Below are positions 33,119 to 45,059 of a DNA stretch of 64,000 nucleotides, in pieces. Position 1 is the first letter of the stretch; the number at the start of each line of letters is the position of its first letter. The translations under genes and the position numbers were made by a program. This DNA comes from Sphaerulina vaccinii (Eukaryota > Ascomycota > Dothideomycetes > Mycosphaerellales > Mycosphaerellaceae). The notes beneath the pieces were generated by a model. It saw nothing but the letters and a program-made list of their open reading frames with translations, was not told the origin of the DNA and did no database searches. The stretch lies in assembly GCA_022570795.1 (NCBI GenBank), contig JAKUDP010000006.1:2294001-2358000 (forward strand), written 5' to 3'.

Positions 33119-34551
33119 GCGAGTTTACATAGATCGTGGCAGTACGCTAGCGGCGGATACTGCCGAGCCAATGAAACCACTTGTTGTGCAAGTGAATGCA
33201 AACGCAGGCAGTGAACGGGGTAACATCAGAATAATGAGTTCTCAAAATCATCTGCCATGCCTCACAACATGCCTACGTATATGGACTTTTGACTCCTCGA
33301 CGTGTACGCCTTTTCCAGCATAAGCGCGAGCTTGACATTCGTCCGTGCGTCATATAGCCGGACATCTGATCTGATTTCAGACTCGTGTTGGCAGAGGTCG
33401 CACGACCGCCATACACGCGATGATGACGAGTTATGATCCTCGGTGTAGTGAGAAAGATGGAAGACGCGCTTGGGAAGATCGAGATGTTTCATGATCGACT
33501 TGGCGATGCAATATTGGTCGCGGCACTTCGGACGCTAGGTCATGACTGCATGACGGCAGTCGCAGCGTACAACGTTACACAACTTACACGCACCACAAAC
33601 AACATCGTCATCTTGACCTTGAGCGTTTGCAATAATGCTCTCACTCGGTGAGAACATCTTATGGCTATATTGCCAGTGTCGGATGCTTAAAGCGACGAGC
33701 TCGTATGCCAGCAAGCCAGGAACAAGTCACCATGCCCAGGATGCTTGGTGTCCTTGACGATATAGCATATGCTTCATCACCACAACACGAAGTGCCTAGA
33801 CGCTATGATTTTGTTAAACTTTTGACTAGATTTCGCAGTCAAGGACATGTGAACTACTTGAACAGGTAGGTCTCGACGAAAAGATGAACCTGACCCAAGC
33901 AACATTCGTCTTGAGCCCAGAAATGCCTGACCATTTACTGTGGACACCAAATTGGGATTTCATGTGATTGCAGCTCACCAACAACTCCTTGAGACACGAC
34001 ACTTCGCAAGCATGTTCGAAGGCTATCAATGCATCCATACGGGCAACTGGGACTGTCGAGGAGCTCATCTGCCGTTGCTATCGACGTACTGTCCGAATCG
34101 CGTAACCCTAAGCTTGAGCCAAAGGGCCTTTTGACGCATCCGACTGTGCCCGACACGAGCATACGAGGTGTGTCGAACGATGTATGCAAGCAACATGATA
34201 CGTGTAGTCTCTCAAGTACCAGTGATGACTTCCTGCTCCCGATCATCATCGGGTAAATCGTGCAGATGTTCTTGTTCATGGAGCTGAAGCTGAAAGCGCC
34301 CACTCTTCCGCCCCACCGGATGGGTCATGTATACTTTCACGTCGTAGTTATCGTCAGATCTAGTCCTTCTTTCACAAAATGACACTTGGGGAAAGAGATG
34401 AGAAGAATTGGCATCGTGGAACTCGTAAATGCATTCGCTGTAATGCTGCATATGCTATGAATTGAGGTGATCTTCATTCGACCTCCGGCCCAGCCATAGG
34501 ACCTTTCATCATCATCATCATCGTTTTTTTATGATTACAACTTTCCTTTTC
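33119..34551. other. Gene-poor stretch right of the MITE
   Basis: About 1.4 kb with no convincing gene. It holds a (CAT)n run followed by a T-tract near 34508-34530, just past the transporter's stop codon. No other repeats are recognised. Confidence 0.45.
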
Positions 34552-36427
34552 TTACATGTAGTGCCTGATATCCTTCATGAAGCACGCACATATGAATGAA
34601 ATACCACCAAAAGCGATGGAGATCCAATATGGCCATCTGTATGCCAATACGAACGCCTCTTGCAGTTGGCCGATGATAATGTCATACGCGACATCCTTGC
34701 GGAACACCAGAGGGCTCATTTCGATGAACGTGCGTAGATCGGCGTATTGTGCTTGAGCACCGAGGGTGAGAAGTCTGAACAGCGTTGCGTAGTCGGTCGT
34801 GATGCCTGCGACAGCAACGTTGAATCCGGCCGGAAGGACATACTCCGACTCGAGCTTGTGGAAGAAGACGTTGTAGTAGGCGGTGAATCCGATAGCACCA
34901 CCAATGTATCGAATGGCAAGCGTGACAGCGGTGACGGTACCAATGTACTCCACAGGGCACACGACTTGAGCAATAATCGACACAGGAATGATGACTGCTC
35001 CGACGCCGATGGCGGAGAGCGTCAGGATGGCGTACACGGTCGGGTTGAGGTTGGTGGTGGTGGCAACAGACATGGCGCCAGTGAAGGCGGTCATGAGTGC
35101 GGTCCAAAAGATCATGAGAATGGTGGTGCGTCCTTTGGTAACGCCGAACAGGACCAGACTGAGGAAGGCTCCAAAAATGATGCCGAAACCAATTGGCAGA
35201 GTCCTGATACCGATCTGGAGAGGGTCGTTTCCGTACATGTTGTAGACCTGAGTTGGCCAGAAGAGCAGCAGAGCGAAGAAGTTACCACCGCTGAAGAAGG
35301 TGATGAGGAGTGCGCAGATCATTGTGCGCTTGTCCTTGGAGAAAACACCGGCTGGAACCATGGGGAATGGGGCGAACTTCATTTCCCAGAGGAAGAAGGC
35401 GATGATGATAATGATACCGAGGATGAATGGCACGAGAACGTGGACAGAGCCCCAAGAGTACTGTAGGGTCGTTAGTTTGTGCTTTCACGTTCGTGATCTT
35501 CATGGCAAAGCTCACCTGTCGCGCACCCCACTGCAGACCCATCATGAAGAGAGTGACACCGAAAGTGCTCAAAACACCACCAACGTAATCGATCTCGCGG
35601 AGAATCTCCTTGGCTGGGCGCACTGGACCGAGTGGAATTGGGTCCTTGTAGAAGAACACGACCAAGATCAGACCTACGAAGTTCCATGCTCCGACGAGGA
35701 TTCCGACGTATCTCCAGTTGCCAGCAGCCTGAGTGATGAGCTGTGCCCACAATGGAGATGGGCAGAATGGCAGAATCGTGAATACGACAAGACCAACGTA
35801 CATACCACGCTTGGCAGATGGGACCATCTCAGAAGTTCCAGCAAGCGCGATAAGCTCGTTGAATCCAGCTCCAAGACCGCAAATGACCATGCCGCCGATG
35901 GCAACGTTCATGGACTGCGCAGTCGAAACCACGACTGGGCCGATAAGCAAGCATACTTGACCGAATGCTGCGACCCAGCGACGACCGAACAGATCCGACA
36001 GTGCACCGACGAATGGGCACAGAGCAGAGTTAGGAATCAAGTATCCGATGACCATCCACAGGTATTGACCGTCTGCACCACCAATCTCGGCGTAGATGTC
36101 GGGTAGCACGGATCCGTAGAGATATAGAGGAATCTGAGAACCGACCCAGAGGAAGGACATGGCCGTCAGTGCCAGGAGGAGTTGCGGGCAGAACTAACGT
36201 CATTGTCAGTATGCGATGCAAACCCGCACAATCTGCGATGCACGTACGTGGTGGTAAATGTTAGGATTGGCCTCCTCATCGATCTGAGTCTGCGTCTTTT
36301 GCAGGTGGTTCTTGTCATATCCCGTATGCTCGCCGATACGCTCAATGTCCTCGACCAGATCGTGTGATCCATTGCTGCTGGCAGCGGCGTTGGTGCCGTC
36401 GATCGGCTGCTTCTCGTAGGTCGTCAT
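34552..36427 (-). CDS. TRI12-type MFS efflux transporter
   Basis: Three exons on the minus strand: 36248-36427, 35516-36193 and 34552-35460, with introns of 54 and 55 nt; 588 residues. Fourteen or so membrane segments are visible. Signature stretches of the fungal TRI12 family (PF06609) include LYGSVLPDIYAEIGGADGQY, WMVIGYLIPNSALCPFVGAL, the loop SDLFGRRW (MFS motif A), GLGAGFNELIALAGTSEMVP and FFSGGNFFALLLFWPTQVYN. Members export toxins, siderophores or other small molecules across the plasma membrane; the substrate here cannot be read. No biosynthetic cluster genes flank it. The N-terminal 60 residues are cytosolic and acidic. Confidence 0.9.
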
Positions 36428-38445
36428 GGTCGCGATAGGTGTTGCGAAGGAAGGGCAAACAGCTCAGAGCGCGACGACCATCAATCAAGTAGGGCGATGG
36501 GACGATCTGGCCATCATATAGCAAACATTGGTACACCAGATTATGCCTCGGTGCTTGCGATGCAGCGCCGTCGCAGGAATCTCCAGAATTGTGGCTGCTT
36601 GGTGTCGTTGGAGTCCCCACGAATTCGAAGGTTAAAGGTAGGCTTGTCCCGGTGAAGCAAGGCCTCGGCCAGTGCTCTCACACCACACGTGACTTTCAGC
36701 GAATCACATCAGACGTCATCTTGATTGTCTCTGAATCAGGCTTCATCGCCGCAGACGAAAGTTCGGATGGCGTAGATCTATTGGGTCTGGCTGACTCTTC
36801 ATTGGGAGGCCCCTCACAGACTGGCCATCGTCTATTGGTTGTTGGTTCTTGGTATGAATTGGCAGCTAGCGAGCTATGATTGGAGGTTTCGTACGATGCA
36901 GTTTCCTCTAGGATGTGACGAACGTTGATAAGTTTGCCTTCACAGGCAAGATGTCGCATGGCCAAACGTGCAAGAGCGACTGAAATTAGCAAGATCGAGT
37001 CATACGAGACTGTTCGCGTCGTCTCAAGATGTGTCGCAATATTCAACTGTGCGTCAGTCTCCACCAGTGCAGCTTTCGGCACCTGCATCATGCTTGTTTT
37101 CCGATGCGAACTGACGAACATAAGATAAAGTGGTGATGCGAAGCGACCTCTGATCAAACGAGCAAACGAGCTCAGAACGAGCTTCTACGAAGTGCAAAAC
37201 ACAATCCAGTCTGTACGCTGTACGACAACGGAACCTCGTTATGCGGAAATCCCCGGTCCAGATGCCCTTGGTCGTCAATGTTCGCAGTGGCTGTATTCTT
37301 GGCTCCTCGGAGCTCGAGATGTGCTCGTGCCTCGGACGGATTTGGCGGCTTCGACTAGTGGAGATGGTACCAGGCATGTGATGTATTTCACATCTTTGCC
37401 TTGCGGCAGAGAAGAGAAGAGTACATTCATCTCAGGCCTCTTTTCCTAGGAATCGATTGCTTGGGTTTAGGTGGGAGAAGCTTGGACGATTGTTCTCCAC
37501 CTTATCGGCCTTTGAATGGACAGATATGTTAGCCAGAGTCCTTTCCTAAGAACAGCAAGCAATAGAACAATTGGCCACCTCCTAGGAATTTGTGCACGAT
37601 TTAGCGAGAAATCCTAAAACGCTCGGGGCACCCGCAACAAACGACGACAGAGGTCGATATTGCTCTACTTTGGCGTCGCCCTTGCGATCTTGACCTCTCT
37701 TCTCGCGACGGACAAGGCCTTCTACCGTCCGTCGACGTACCGTCCGCTTTGCCGCAACGTCTTTTATGCAGTCTCGCTTCCGTGTCAAAACTCGCTTTTA
37801 GCGCTTTTGTAGCACGCCACCTTTGTGCATAAACGCACGGAACAATCGATTGTTAGGAAAGGGGGCCTCAGAAAGTATACATGTCTCAAGCCATGCGCCA
37901 GCTCGTGGTCGGGTTCGTGACCGTTTTCGAGCCGTACTCTTCCACTCCCGGATCCCGGAGCTTCCCCAGTCCTCAGCCAGGGACTGTTCTCGTACTGCAT
38001 GGAGCGCAGTGCTCAACCAAGAGCTATCTTCAGGAGGTAATATCGGAGCACAAGAGCCATGCTGACAAGCAATGATAGAAGAACATTGCACATTTCAACA
38101 GATGATCCGATGGTATTGGCAGCGTTGTCCATCACCACAAGCAACTTCCAGAAGTCACGAGCTGTCATCCCGTTGTCAACGCTCATAGCGCAGTAACGGT
38201 GTCTCATGGCTGCCTGAAAAGCGGAGCGCTTGGTGCTGTCACTGCGATGTGTGCTGCATGCGCATGGAACTCAACCAGGACAGGTCCGGGATGCAGCGGC
38301 CAGTTCGCAAACACGAAAGGAGGAAGTCGCTGACACTTTGATCGAACTCGAGCAAAGTTCTCAGTTTGCTACCCTGCTCTGCTTTCACAGTACCCGGACC
38401 AAACGCCGCCCATTGCAAAACTTTATGTGCAAGTCCAGCTAGACT
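36428..38445. other. Gene-poor stretch
   Basis: About 2 kb with no well-supported gene. The longest frame is a 153-codon minus-strand one (36696-37157) with one hydrophobic stretch (YDSILLISVALARLAM) but no recognisable family or good splice partners. The rest shows nothing I can name. Confidence 0.4.
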
Positions 38446-40889
38446 TCAGGAACGCTTGCCCGGACATGTCGGCTTCAACACCGGAGCCATTGAAGCGATG
38501 CTGCTCAGACTATTATACCAGTCCTTGAAGGATTCCGAGCACTTCTCTCGCTCCTCTTGCGCGGTGTGTTCGTGGTAGTGGCACAAGTCATGCCTCCACC
38601 AGGGTTGATACTTGGGTACGTTCTTCTTAAGACTTAACAGCTGTCTCATGAAACCAGCATAGAAAGCCACCGGGTAGTCTTCAAGGTCGTCAAGATCGAT
38701 AGCGTTCTCCGTCCAGCACCAGACGTCCTCGTCGACGATGTAGCGGCAGAGGCCTAAGTCGGCAGGCAAGGAAGAGAAGGCGACACTCACCAGTTCAAGA
38801 TCGGCTAAGAGGAGTGGCCAGAAGTCCTCGCGCTCCTTCGCCAGGTCTGTAATAATGTCGTTGCGAAGGCTAGTGACACCTCTTCGATCTGCGAATATGT
38901 AAAGATCAACGAGCGTGGCATGGATGTCACGATTGGTTATTTTTGGATCTGGATCTGGTTCTTCTCCGCTGTCATCATCATTCTCGCCATCTTCGGAATC
39001 GTCATCGCTATCTCCAGATTCGGTTCCCTCTGATTCAGATTGTGTGTCGCTAGTCGCGTCCATTGCGTCCTCAACACCGGACGATTCGGTGTTGTACTTG
39101 CCCAACGCCCTTAGTCTCGTAGACTCAAGCTTCGAATGGATTAGACGATTGTACTCGCTCACACTGTGGAGGTCCTCCGCGGTGGGCGTTGGTATCCTTC
39201 GATTCCGGATGTGAGTGCTCCTTGAAAGTATTCGGAATGCTGGCAAATCAAGTGTTTGTGGACCTCAAAGTGCAGCTCCTCGAATCCAACAACCACAGTT
39301 GCTGTTGCACTGTAGCTATCGCTAGACGACGTATTAGCGCAGAGTAGGAGGTACATAAAAGCTCAAGACACGAGAATAATACTGACTGCAGTTCAATGCT
39401 GAGAGTCTGCTTCTTCAGCAAGCTGTTTCTAAACTCGCGACAGGCGTCCTTCGCCTCTGTTGTGCTGTGCCTATGGTAAGTACAAACGCGACGTCGCTGC
39501 TCGTTCCTGGACGGTTTCTCGTTGGACTTTTGATCCCTCTGGACAAGAACCCTCTGCACGATTATCAGGGCATAGGTCTGCGGGAAGTCGAACAATTTCG
39601 TCGTTGCAGTATGGGCAGTGAGACGCCAGCTGGCTTCTTCAGAGAGAAGTAACTCCACGTTACGATATGCCCTGCCCTAGGAGATGTTGCATTCGTCCAT
39701 CAGATACTGGGTTGCGGTCTTCGACGTGGTGCGATTGAAACGATCGTTCTGTGAGATAAGTATGCTCAAGCAATCATTCGCAAGCTCCGGCATCTGATTG
39801 TCTATGGCGAACTTGTACAGACGCGCAAGATCAATGTCTTGAACTTGATCTGCGCCAGTGTTGCGACCGACGAGTCGGCAGGAGTCATCATTCGTAAGCC
39901 ATTCGTCTTTGCGCGCACGATCACACGATCTGAGTGGAACAATTTGGCCAGTGTACAACCAGGTGACAAAGAGTCGGTAAGTAGACACAGTCTCTGTGAG
40001 CAGTGTCAGAGTATAGGTATGTCCGAAGTCTTCAGCAGGGTCTCGAAAGAGCCCGAAGAGCTCGTTCAGCTTCTGTAGATATTCTGGACATTTGCCATAC
40101 AGTAACTGGTTGTGAATCATGAATGGCGCACCATATGGCCCGATCTCCAGTTTCCAGTATGGCAGATGTGACATGCTATCACGTTTCGTCAACCCAGAAG
40201 TACATGATGGCATGAGGAACTTACAAAATGGTATCCCGGAACCAGTAGCAGGCCTCGCAGGGCGATATCTTTGCTTTGGGCTTTGCAGAGGCTGGCCAGT
40301 GCAAGGGATCCTCTTCAGCTTCTTCATTACAGATATCAGCCTGGTCGCCATCAGTGTCGACCTTCGATGACTTAGAACACTCCTGAGGGATATCTGCATG
40401 TTCATTCGCATCTCCAGCTGAGATTTCGGTTCCAAGGAGTGTATCCTTCGACCCTACGTTTGACTTGTCACCAACGGCAACAGCAGGCTGGGAACAGTTG
40501 GCTGCATCGTCCTTGAGCATCTTGTCGTCTACAGGATTGCTGGTGGCTACCAGATCAACAGAGGTCGTCGCTTGAGATAACTCACTAGCAGACTCCGCCT
40601 GAAGTGGTATTGACTGAGGACTCGGCTGAGGTCCCGATAAGATGCTGAGTTCCTCCATCGACTTGGCTACCGAATCCGCCTGCAAGGTTGGAGGCGTCGA
40701 AGATGAAGCTTGCTCGAGCTGACCAGCAGCCTCATTCTCCTCATGTTGCCTCGTGGCTTTCACTTCTGCTCCATGGTCGTACGCGGTCGATGCTGGTGCT
40801 TCGCTGGTATGCTCGATGTCTGTCTTGGAAGTTATCTCCAGTCCAGGCGGCCGTGGTGAGTCCGTCAGTTCTTCCCACTTTCCAAGCAA
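38446..40889 (-). pseudogene. Degenerate tandem-BTB gene (locus i)
   Basis: The order on the minus strand is as follows. First, a Ser/Glu-rich N-terminal part (40889-40225) has no ATG in frame down from a TAG at 41028-41030. An intron follows, then BTB module A from 40175: YGAPFMIHNQLLYGK, FVTWLYTGQIVP, IDLARLYKFAIDNQMPELAN, SQNDRFNRTTSKTA. An in-frame TAG sits at 39677-39679, after which the same frame resumes (SEEASWRL) to the CTYHRHSTTEAKDAC motif at the module end. A phase-2 intron (39386-39316) precedes module B (VHKHLICQHSEYFQGALTSG). There the frame breaks: the core FxLFVxWLYTGQ part is missing and a second frame takes over (DLYIFADRRGVTSLRNDI, LCHYHEHTAQEEREKC). Two or more lesions make this the decayed member of the array. 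Confidence 0.7.
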
Positions 40890-41119
40890 TATCAGCTCGA
40901 ACTTGGTCAGCTCAGTTCCGGGCTTTGTAGGCTGCTCTCCAGGCTTGAGTGCGGCAATGCAGCTCTGAGGCTGGTCTGGAGATGCGGCCGCGGCTGCAGT
41001 TGTATCATCCTGCTTCGTTGTGTCTGCCTACGGTTCTGCTGATGATGAGTGAACACGAAAGTGTGTTACGGACGAGAGATGGCGCGACTTTGATACCGAC
41101 GGAGCAAAATCTTGCCGAC

Positions 41120-41152
41120 CACGCTAATCTATATATATATATATATAGCGTG
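41120..41152. repeat. (AT)n tract in a short perfect hairpin
   Basis: CACGCTA (41120-41126) and its reverse complement TAGCGTG (41146-41152) flank an alternating AT run (about 41131-41147). It lies about 230 bp upstream of the recognisable start of BTB locus i. It may be a cruciform-prone microsatellite; no function is shown. Confidence 0.6.
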
Positions 41153-41617
41153 TTCATTTCGCGTTTCTGCACTATATTGAGCTCCATCCCAGTCGTCGAC
41201 CTGTCATTGCAGCAATGGTGACAGAGTGAGAAGAGAAGAAGGTGAAATGGCAAACGGAAAGAACAATGGTATTGTGGAACGTGGGTGGAGACACTTCGCT
41301 CCGGTGCTTATCATTATTACCAGACGACACGTCGCAAACATCCATCATCTTGTGCCTCCATGCAATCCGCATACCATAATCATCTTTTCGTTGATGGACT
41401 TCATCGATGCTGCTGCTGGCGTGACAGCGTGCTATCATCAGTCGCCCAGGCCCCCCGCTTCTCTTCATTCATCCTCTATTCGACTGCCAACAATGAACTG
41501 TATGGGCTTCAATGGACTGATGGCTCTTGCCTTGGACTTGCTTTGACGATCTGTACAGATCAGCACAGCAGCTCACCTCCGCCTCTCCCAACGCCAGAGT
41601 ACCAAGTCAGGCCGACC
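41153..41617. other. Intergenic region
   Basis: Between BTB locus i and the F-box-like gene. No gene or repeat is recognised. Confidence 0.4.
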
Positions 41618-42538
41618 TTATTCGACGAATCGCAGGCTCAGATCCATGACTCGCTTCATCGGTGTGTAGAGCACGTATCCCAGGTCTTTCGCAGACCGGT
41701 CAAGCGCTTCAGCCTTCGGGTCCAATTCTACAACAATCTTGTCCTCATAATCGGCAGCACTCACGCCACGAACAAAGACTTGCCGCACTGAGCTCCAGTC
41801 CTTTGACTTGCGAATGCTTTTGATTAGCGCCTGCATCGCCACGACAAGGTACGGCCAAGATGGTCTAGTAGGGTACGTTTGCTCAAGCATGTATGTGAGG
41901 TCCGTGATATCGATGGTCAGCGTGTGCACACCAAGGTAGTGCGTCCTAGCATCCGTGAAGAAAGCTTCCCAGTCCAGCATGAAAAGCAGAGTGGCATTGA
42001 TACAGAAGTCCTGGCAGTGTCGGGGCCGCATCTTGATACCAAGATGCGTCGTGCGCTGGTATCCGATAGGATCAGAATGTTGTTGACGAGCAGCGAAGTC
42101 CAAGGCTGTGCGGGGCCTTGAGAATGTGAAGGTACTCTTGCGAAGGAGAAGAGGCTCCGCCTCTTGGTGAATCCTCTTGCAAGTGCGAAGAAGTGCTGTG
42201 AAGTACATCTCATCGCGACACCAGTCCATGCACTCGTCTTCATGACAGCAGGCCGCCCTCGTTCCCACGCATCGTTGTTCGAGGCATCGCCGAGGACATT
42301 GGGTTGTATCGCCAAGTACATCAGTCCCACGTGGATGGAACGGATCCTGTAAGTGTTCTTTGGAAGTCAAGACATGAGTGAAGATCTCTTGTCGTAGTTC
42401 GGCTGGCAGAGAGAACATCAATAACTGTTCCTGGGATAATGCAACCATTTCGTCCGAGGTGGCGGTGTCCCCTGGTTGGCTGTTTCGATGAAGAAAGTCC
42501 TCCAATTTCGCGAATAGCATATTCCGCGCGGGATACAC
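41618..42538 (-). CDS. F-box-like/2EXR-type protein
   Basis: 306 residues without introns; a start at a later Met (MLFAKLEDF or MVALSQEQ) is possible. The motif FSLPAELRQEIFTHVL (about residues 42-57) is the F-box-like start of the fungal family. A cysteine-rich insert (CPRRCLEQRC...CCHEDECMDWC, about 82-107) follows, then ALLRTCKRIHQEAEPLLLRK with STFTF, the classic second conserved block. The remaining part (HLGIKMRPRH, MLDWEAFFTDARTHYLGVHT) is also usual for these proteins, which are of unknown function. The Cys-rich insert may bind a metal. Confidence 0.7.
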   Translation of the reverse strand: MYPARNMLFAKLEDFLHRNSQPGDTATSDEMVALSQEQLLMFSLPAELRQEIFTHVLTSKEHLQDPFHPRGTDVLGDTTQCPRRCLEQRCVGTRAACCHEDECMDWCRDEMYFTALLRTCKRIHQEAEPLLLRKSTFTFSRPRTALDFAARQQHSDPIGYQRTTHLGIKMRPRHCQDFCINATLLFMLDWEAFFTDARTHYLGVHTLTIDITDLTYMLEQTYPTRPSWPYLVVAMQALIKSIRKSKDWSSVRQVFVRGVSAADYEDKIVVELDPKAEALDRSAKDLGYVLYTPMKRVMDLSLRFVE

Positions 42539-42841
42539 GTGTTCTGTGGTGAGAGTGAGTGGTTCGGGCCGGTGTTCATGAAGACTGCAGACATTACTCA
42601 GTATGACACCAGCAAAACTCGTGATGCTAATTTTTCTTCGGATCCATCCCTACTACGTGGCAATACTTACTCTTGGTCAAGCTAATGATTACTCTACTCA
42701 CGGGCCATGCCACAGAGAAGTCAAAATGTACCAGGAGTGAAGTGTTTGAAAGATTCGAGATATGGTTGCTTGGTGTTCGCGAGGATGGTGGAACATGGAA
42801 GCTTCGAATAGGAGATCATTGCAAGTGCTATACAGCTACAC
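42539..42841. other. Intergenic region
   Basis: About 300 bp with no recognised element. Confidence 0.4.
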
Positions 42842-44904
42842 TCAACACGTTGTAAACGAGAGGCACGCCTTATCCCAAAACTGCCAACTGGGCGAATCCT
42901 TTTGCGTCACGGTAGCAAGTTCCTTCACCGGCTTCTTGTACAGCGTGCATGACTTCTTGTTCGTGTAACTGGCACTTACACAATCCTTATCGATCAAACA
43001 ATTATAATTGCAGATATCCGAATTGTCTGTATCCTTCTCCTTGTACAGTTTCGACTTGTTGCCTTGTTGGACTTGAGCACTAGTGACATACTTTCCACAA
43101 ATGGCAGTAGATGGCTTCTTGGGGTTGATCTGGAACAGATCTGGAGTGCATGTTGACTTCGATGCCGTTGAAGTTCCAGTAGCCTTCGATGTCCCCGTGG
43201 GTTTCGCTGTCGTTGCGGCAGGGTTGGTCAGACCTTTGTTGGGGCCGCCTCCCAGACCAGTACCTCCAGAGTTTAGGCCATTACCACCGAGACCTGTACC
43301 GGATCCCTGGCCCTTTGGATTGAAATCTGGCAGGCCATCATCGACTCCGGAATTGACGAATGCCAGACAACCCTCAGCAAACGGGTCACTCTTGAAAGGC
43401 TCGATTATGTTGAAAGCCTTTTCTCCGATGCCATCGCCCTCAAAGACAGCCTGGAGTGTGTTCTGGAATGTGATCTCCCAGGCTACACCATAACAGTCTT
43501 GATTGATGTCTCCAATGACCTGTCCGGCATCGTTGAACGCCGCAGACACTGCAAATTTGCCCTCGGCGACGATCTTAGGTGTGTCGACAATGGCTGCATC
43601 AGCCTCCCAAAGACCAGAAAGAACATTAAAACCCAATCCTATCTTGATAGGAAGGCCCAGATAAGCTTCCAACGCCAGTTCGCCTGAGACTTCGAGTCTT
43701 GGGGCAAAGCGTGGGGTCCATCCTCGACTATAACTCCCTCCAGAGTGGAGCATATCGAGCTTGATCGCGATGTCATCCCATATGACATTGGCTCCCACAA
43801 GTAGCGTGCCGCTGGCTTTGATCTGAACACCAGGTTGGATGCTCAAGCTGATGAAAGGTCCAATGTCTAGGAAGAGCGGAATGTTCCACCCAGCAAGATT
43901 GACACGAGCCAGCTCCTTGGTATACTCCTTCTTGTACAGGACGTATGCTTCCACACCGATGTTGATTCCTGCCTGCAGGTGCATATTCATCCCGACCTCA
44001 GCCTTGGTGACATCGATGGTGAAGAATCCAACATCAGCCTCCAGCGTACCATAGATTGTAGCTCCTCCTCCGAAGCCACACTCAACGCAATAGATCTTGA
44101 GACCATAATCGACACCGCCAGAGATCTTGCCTTTCTTGACACCTTCAATCTTCTTTACAGCGGCTGTCTTGTTCTTTTGTTCACCTTTCTGCCAAGCCTT
44201 GTCTTCTTTGCCACCTTCCTTGCCGTACTTGATGAGTCTCACAGCATGGTCCCAAGGAGCGTCACTATCTACACCGACGTATCTGTCCAGATACTGGCTG
44301 AACTCGAAACTGAAGTCAAGAGTGGCGCGCTTGTGTGCGGGATGGGGTATGAAAAGCTGTTTGATCAATTAGGGAGTCTGCAATTGACGAGTTACTTGTA
44401 TGCAGGACTCACCTCTCTCTTGTTGTTGGCCCGCTTGATAGGAAGGATTCCGACATCTCCCCATTGAACCTTGAAGTGGCTTGCAACCTGCTTGTAGTCG
44501 GACTCACCACCCTGGGCTGTGAAGGTCTTCTGTGCATCTGAGAAGGTGACTGAGCTGGCGAGGAAGTAATCGTTGGTAGAGTCGGCACCGCAACCATCCA
44601 CGGATGTTACAAACACCATCTTGCCAGCTCCTGGCCAACGCTGCTTTGCATAAGCGTAGGCCTTGTCGGTCAACTTCGCAGTCAGCTTGCCATTCGAGCA
44701 AGCGACGCCAGAGACAAAATTGGAGTGGTCGAGTGGAATCGTCGGGTAGCGGAAGGTGAATTGAGCCTCGGAAAGAACAGCATCTCCATCACGCTTGAAC
44801 TTTCCATTGGTGCCATTGCCATTGGAGCCTGCCCATGCTAGGGTGATGTTCTTGTTCAGTCGTAGGATCGAAAGGGAGTCCTCGTCCACTAAAGGAGGGA
44901 TCAC
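42842..44904 (-). CDS. DUF7029/DUF7223-like protein with C-terminal Apple-like domain, 5' end unclear
   Basis: Two exons are clear: about 44904-44413 and 44356-42842, joined in phase 0. The N-terminal part (SNFVSGVACSNGKLTAKLTD, AYAKQRWPGAGKMVFVTSVD) and the later glycine-rich beta-strand region (ISGGVDYGLKIYCVECGFGG, GINIGVEAYVLY, LDIGPFISLSIQPGVQIKAS) fit fungal secreted/cell-surface proteins with DUF7029 and DUF7223 domains. A Gly/Thr/Ser-rich linker leads to a C-terminal cysteine cluster (ICNYNCLIDKDCVSASY, CTLYKK) like an Apple/PAN module. There is no ATG or signal peptide at the start of the first exon. One possible upstream exon (ATG at 45058, 57 nt, then a 52-nt intron) joins in phase but adds no signal peptide. 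The gene may be 5'-truncated. Confidence 0.6.
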
Positions 44905-45059
44905 AGGTTCAAGTAGTGCTGTCGGACCATCTGGAGTATTGGTCGGTGTCTATATCGAGAGAGGCCTGGTGACTTGCACAAGATATCATCAAGTCCTTCA
45001 CTAGCTCGCTTCCGTCTTTCGCCAGCTCGAAACCATCTTGCTCTGTATCCTTTTCCATC

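Noticed and set aside
34747..36106. Long plus-strand frames (about 239 and 268 codons) across the TRI12 transporter region
   Set aside because: They are antisense to the transporter exons, have no domain-like sequence, and the minus-strand protein has full TRI12 motifs and clean introns.
43979..44467. Hydrophobic 162-codon plus-strand frame
   Set aside because: Antisense to the DUF7029/7223-like exons. Its hydrophobicity comes from the complement of polar beta-strand coding.
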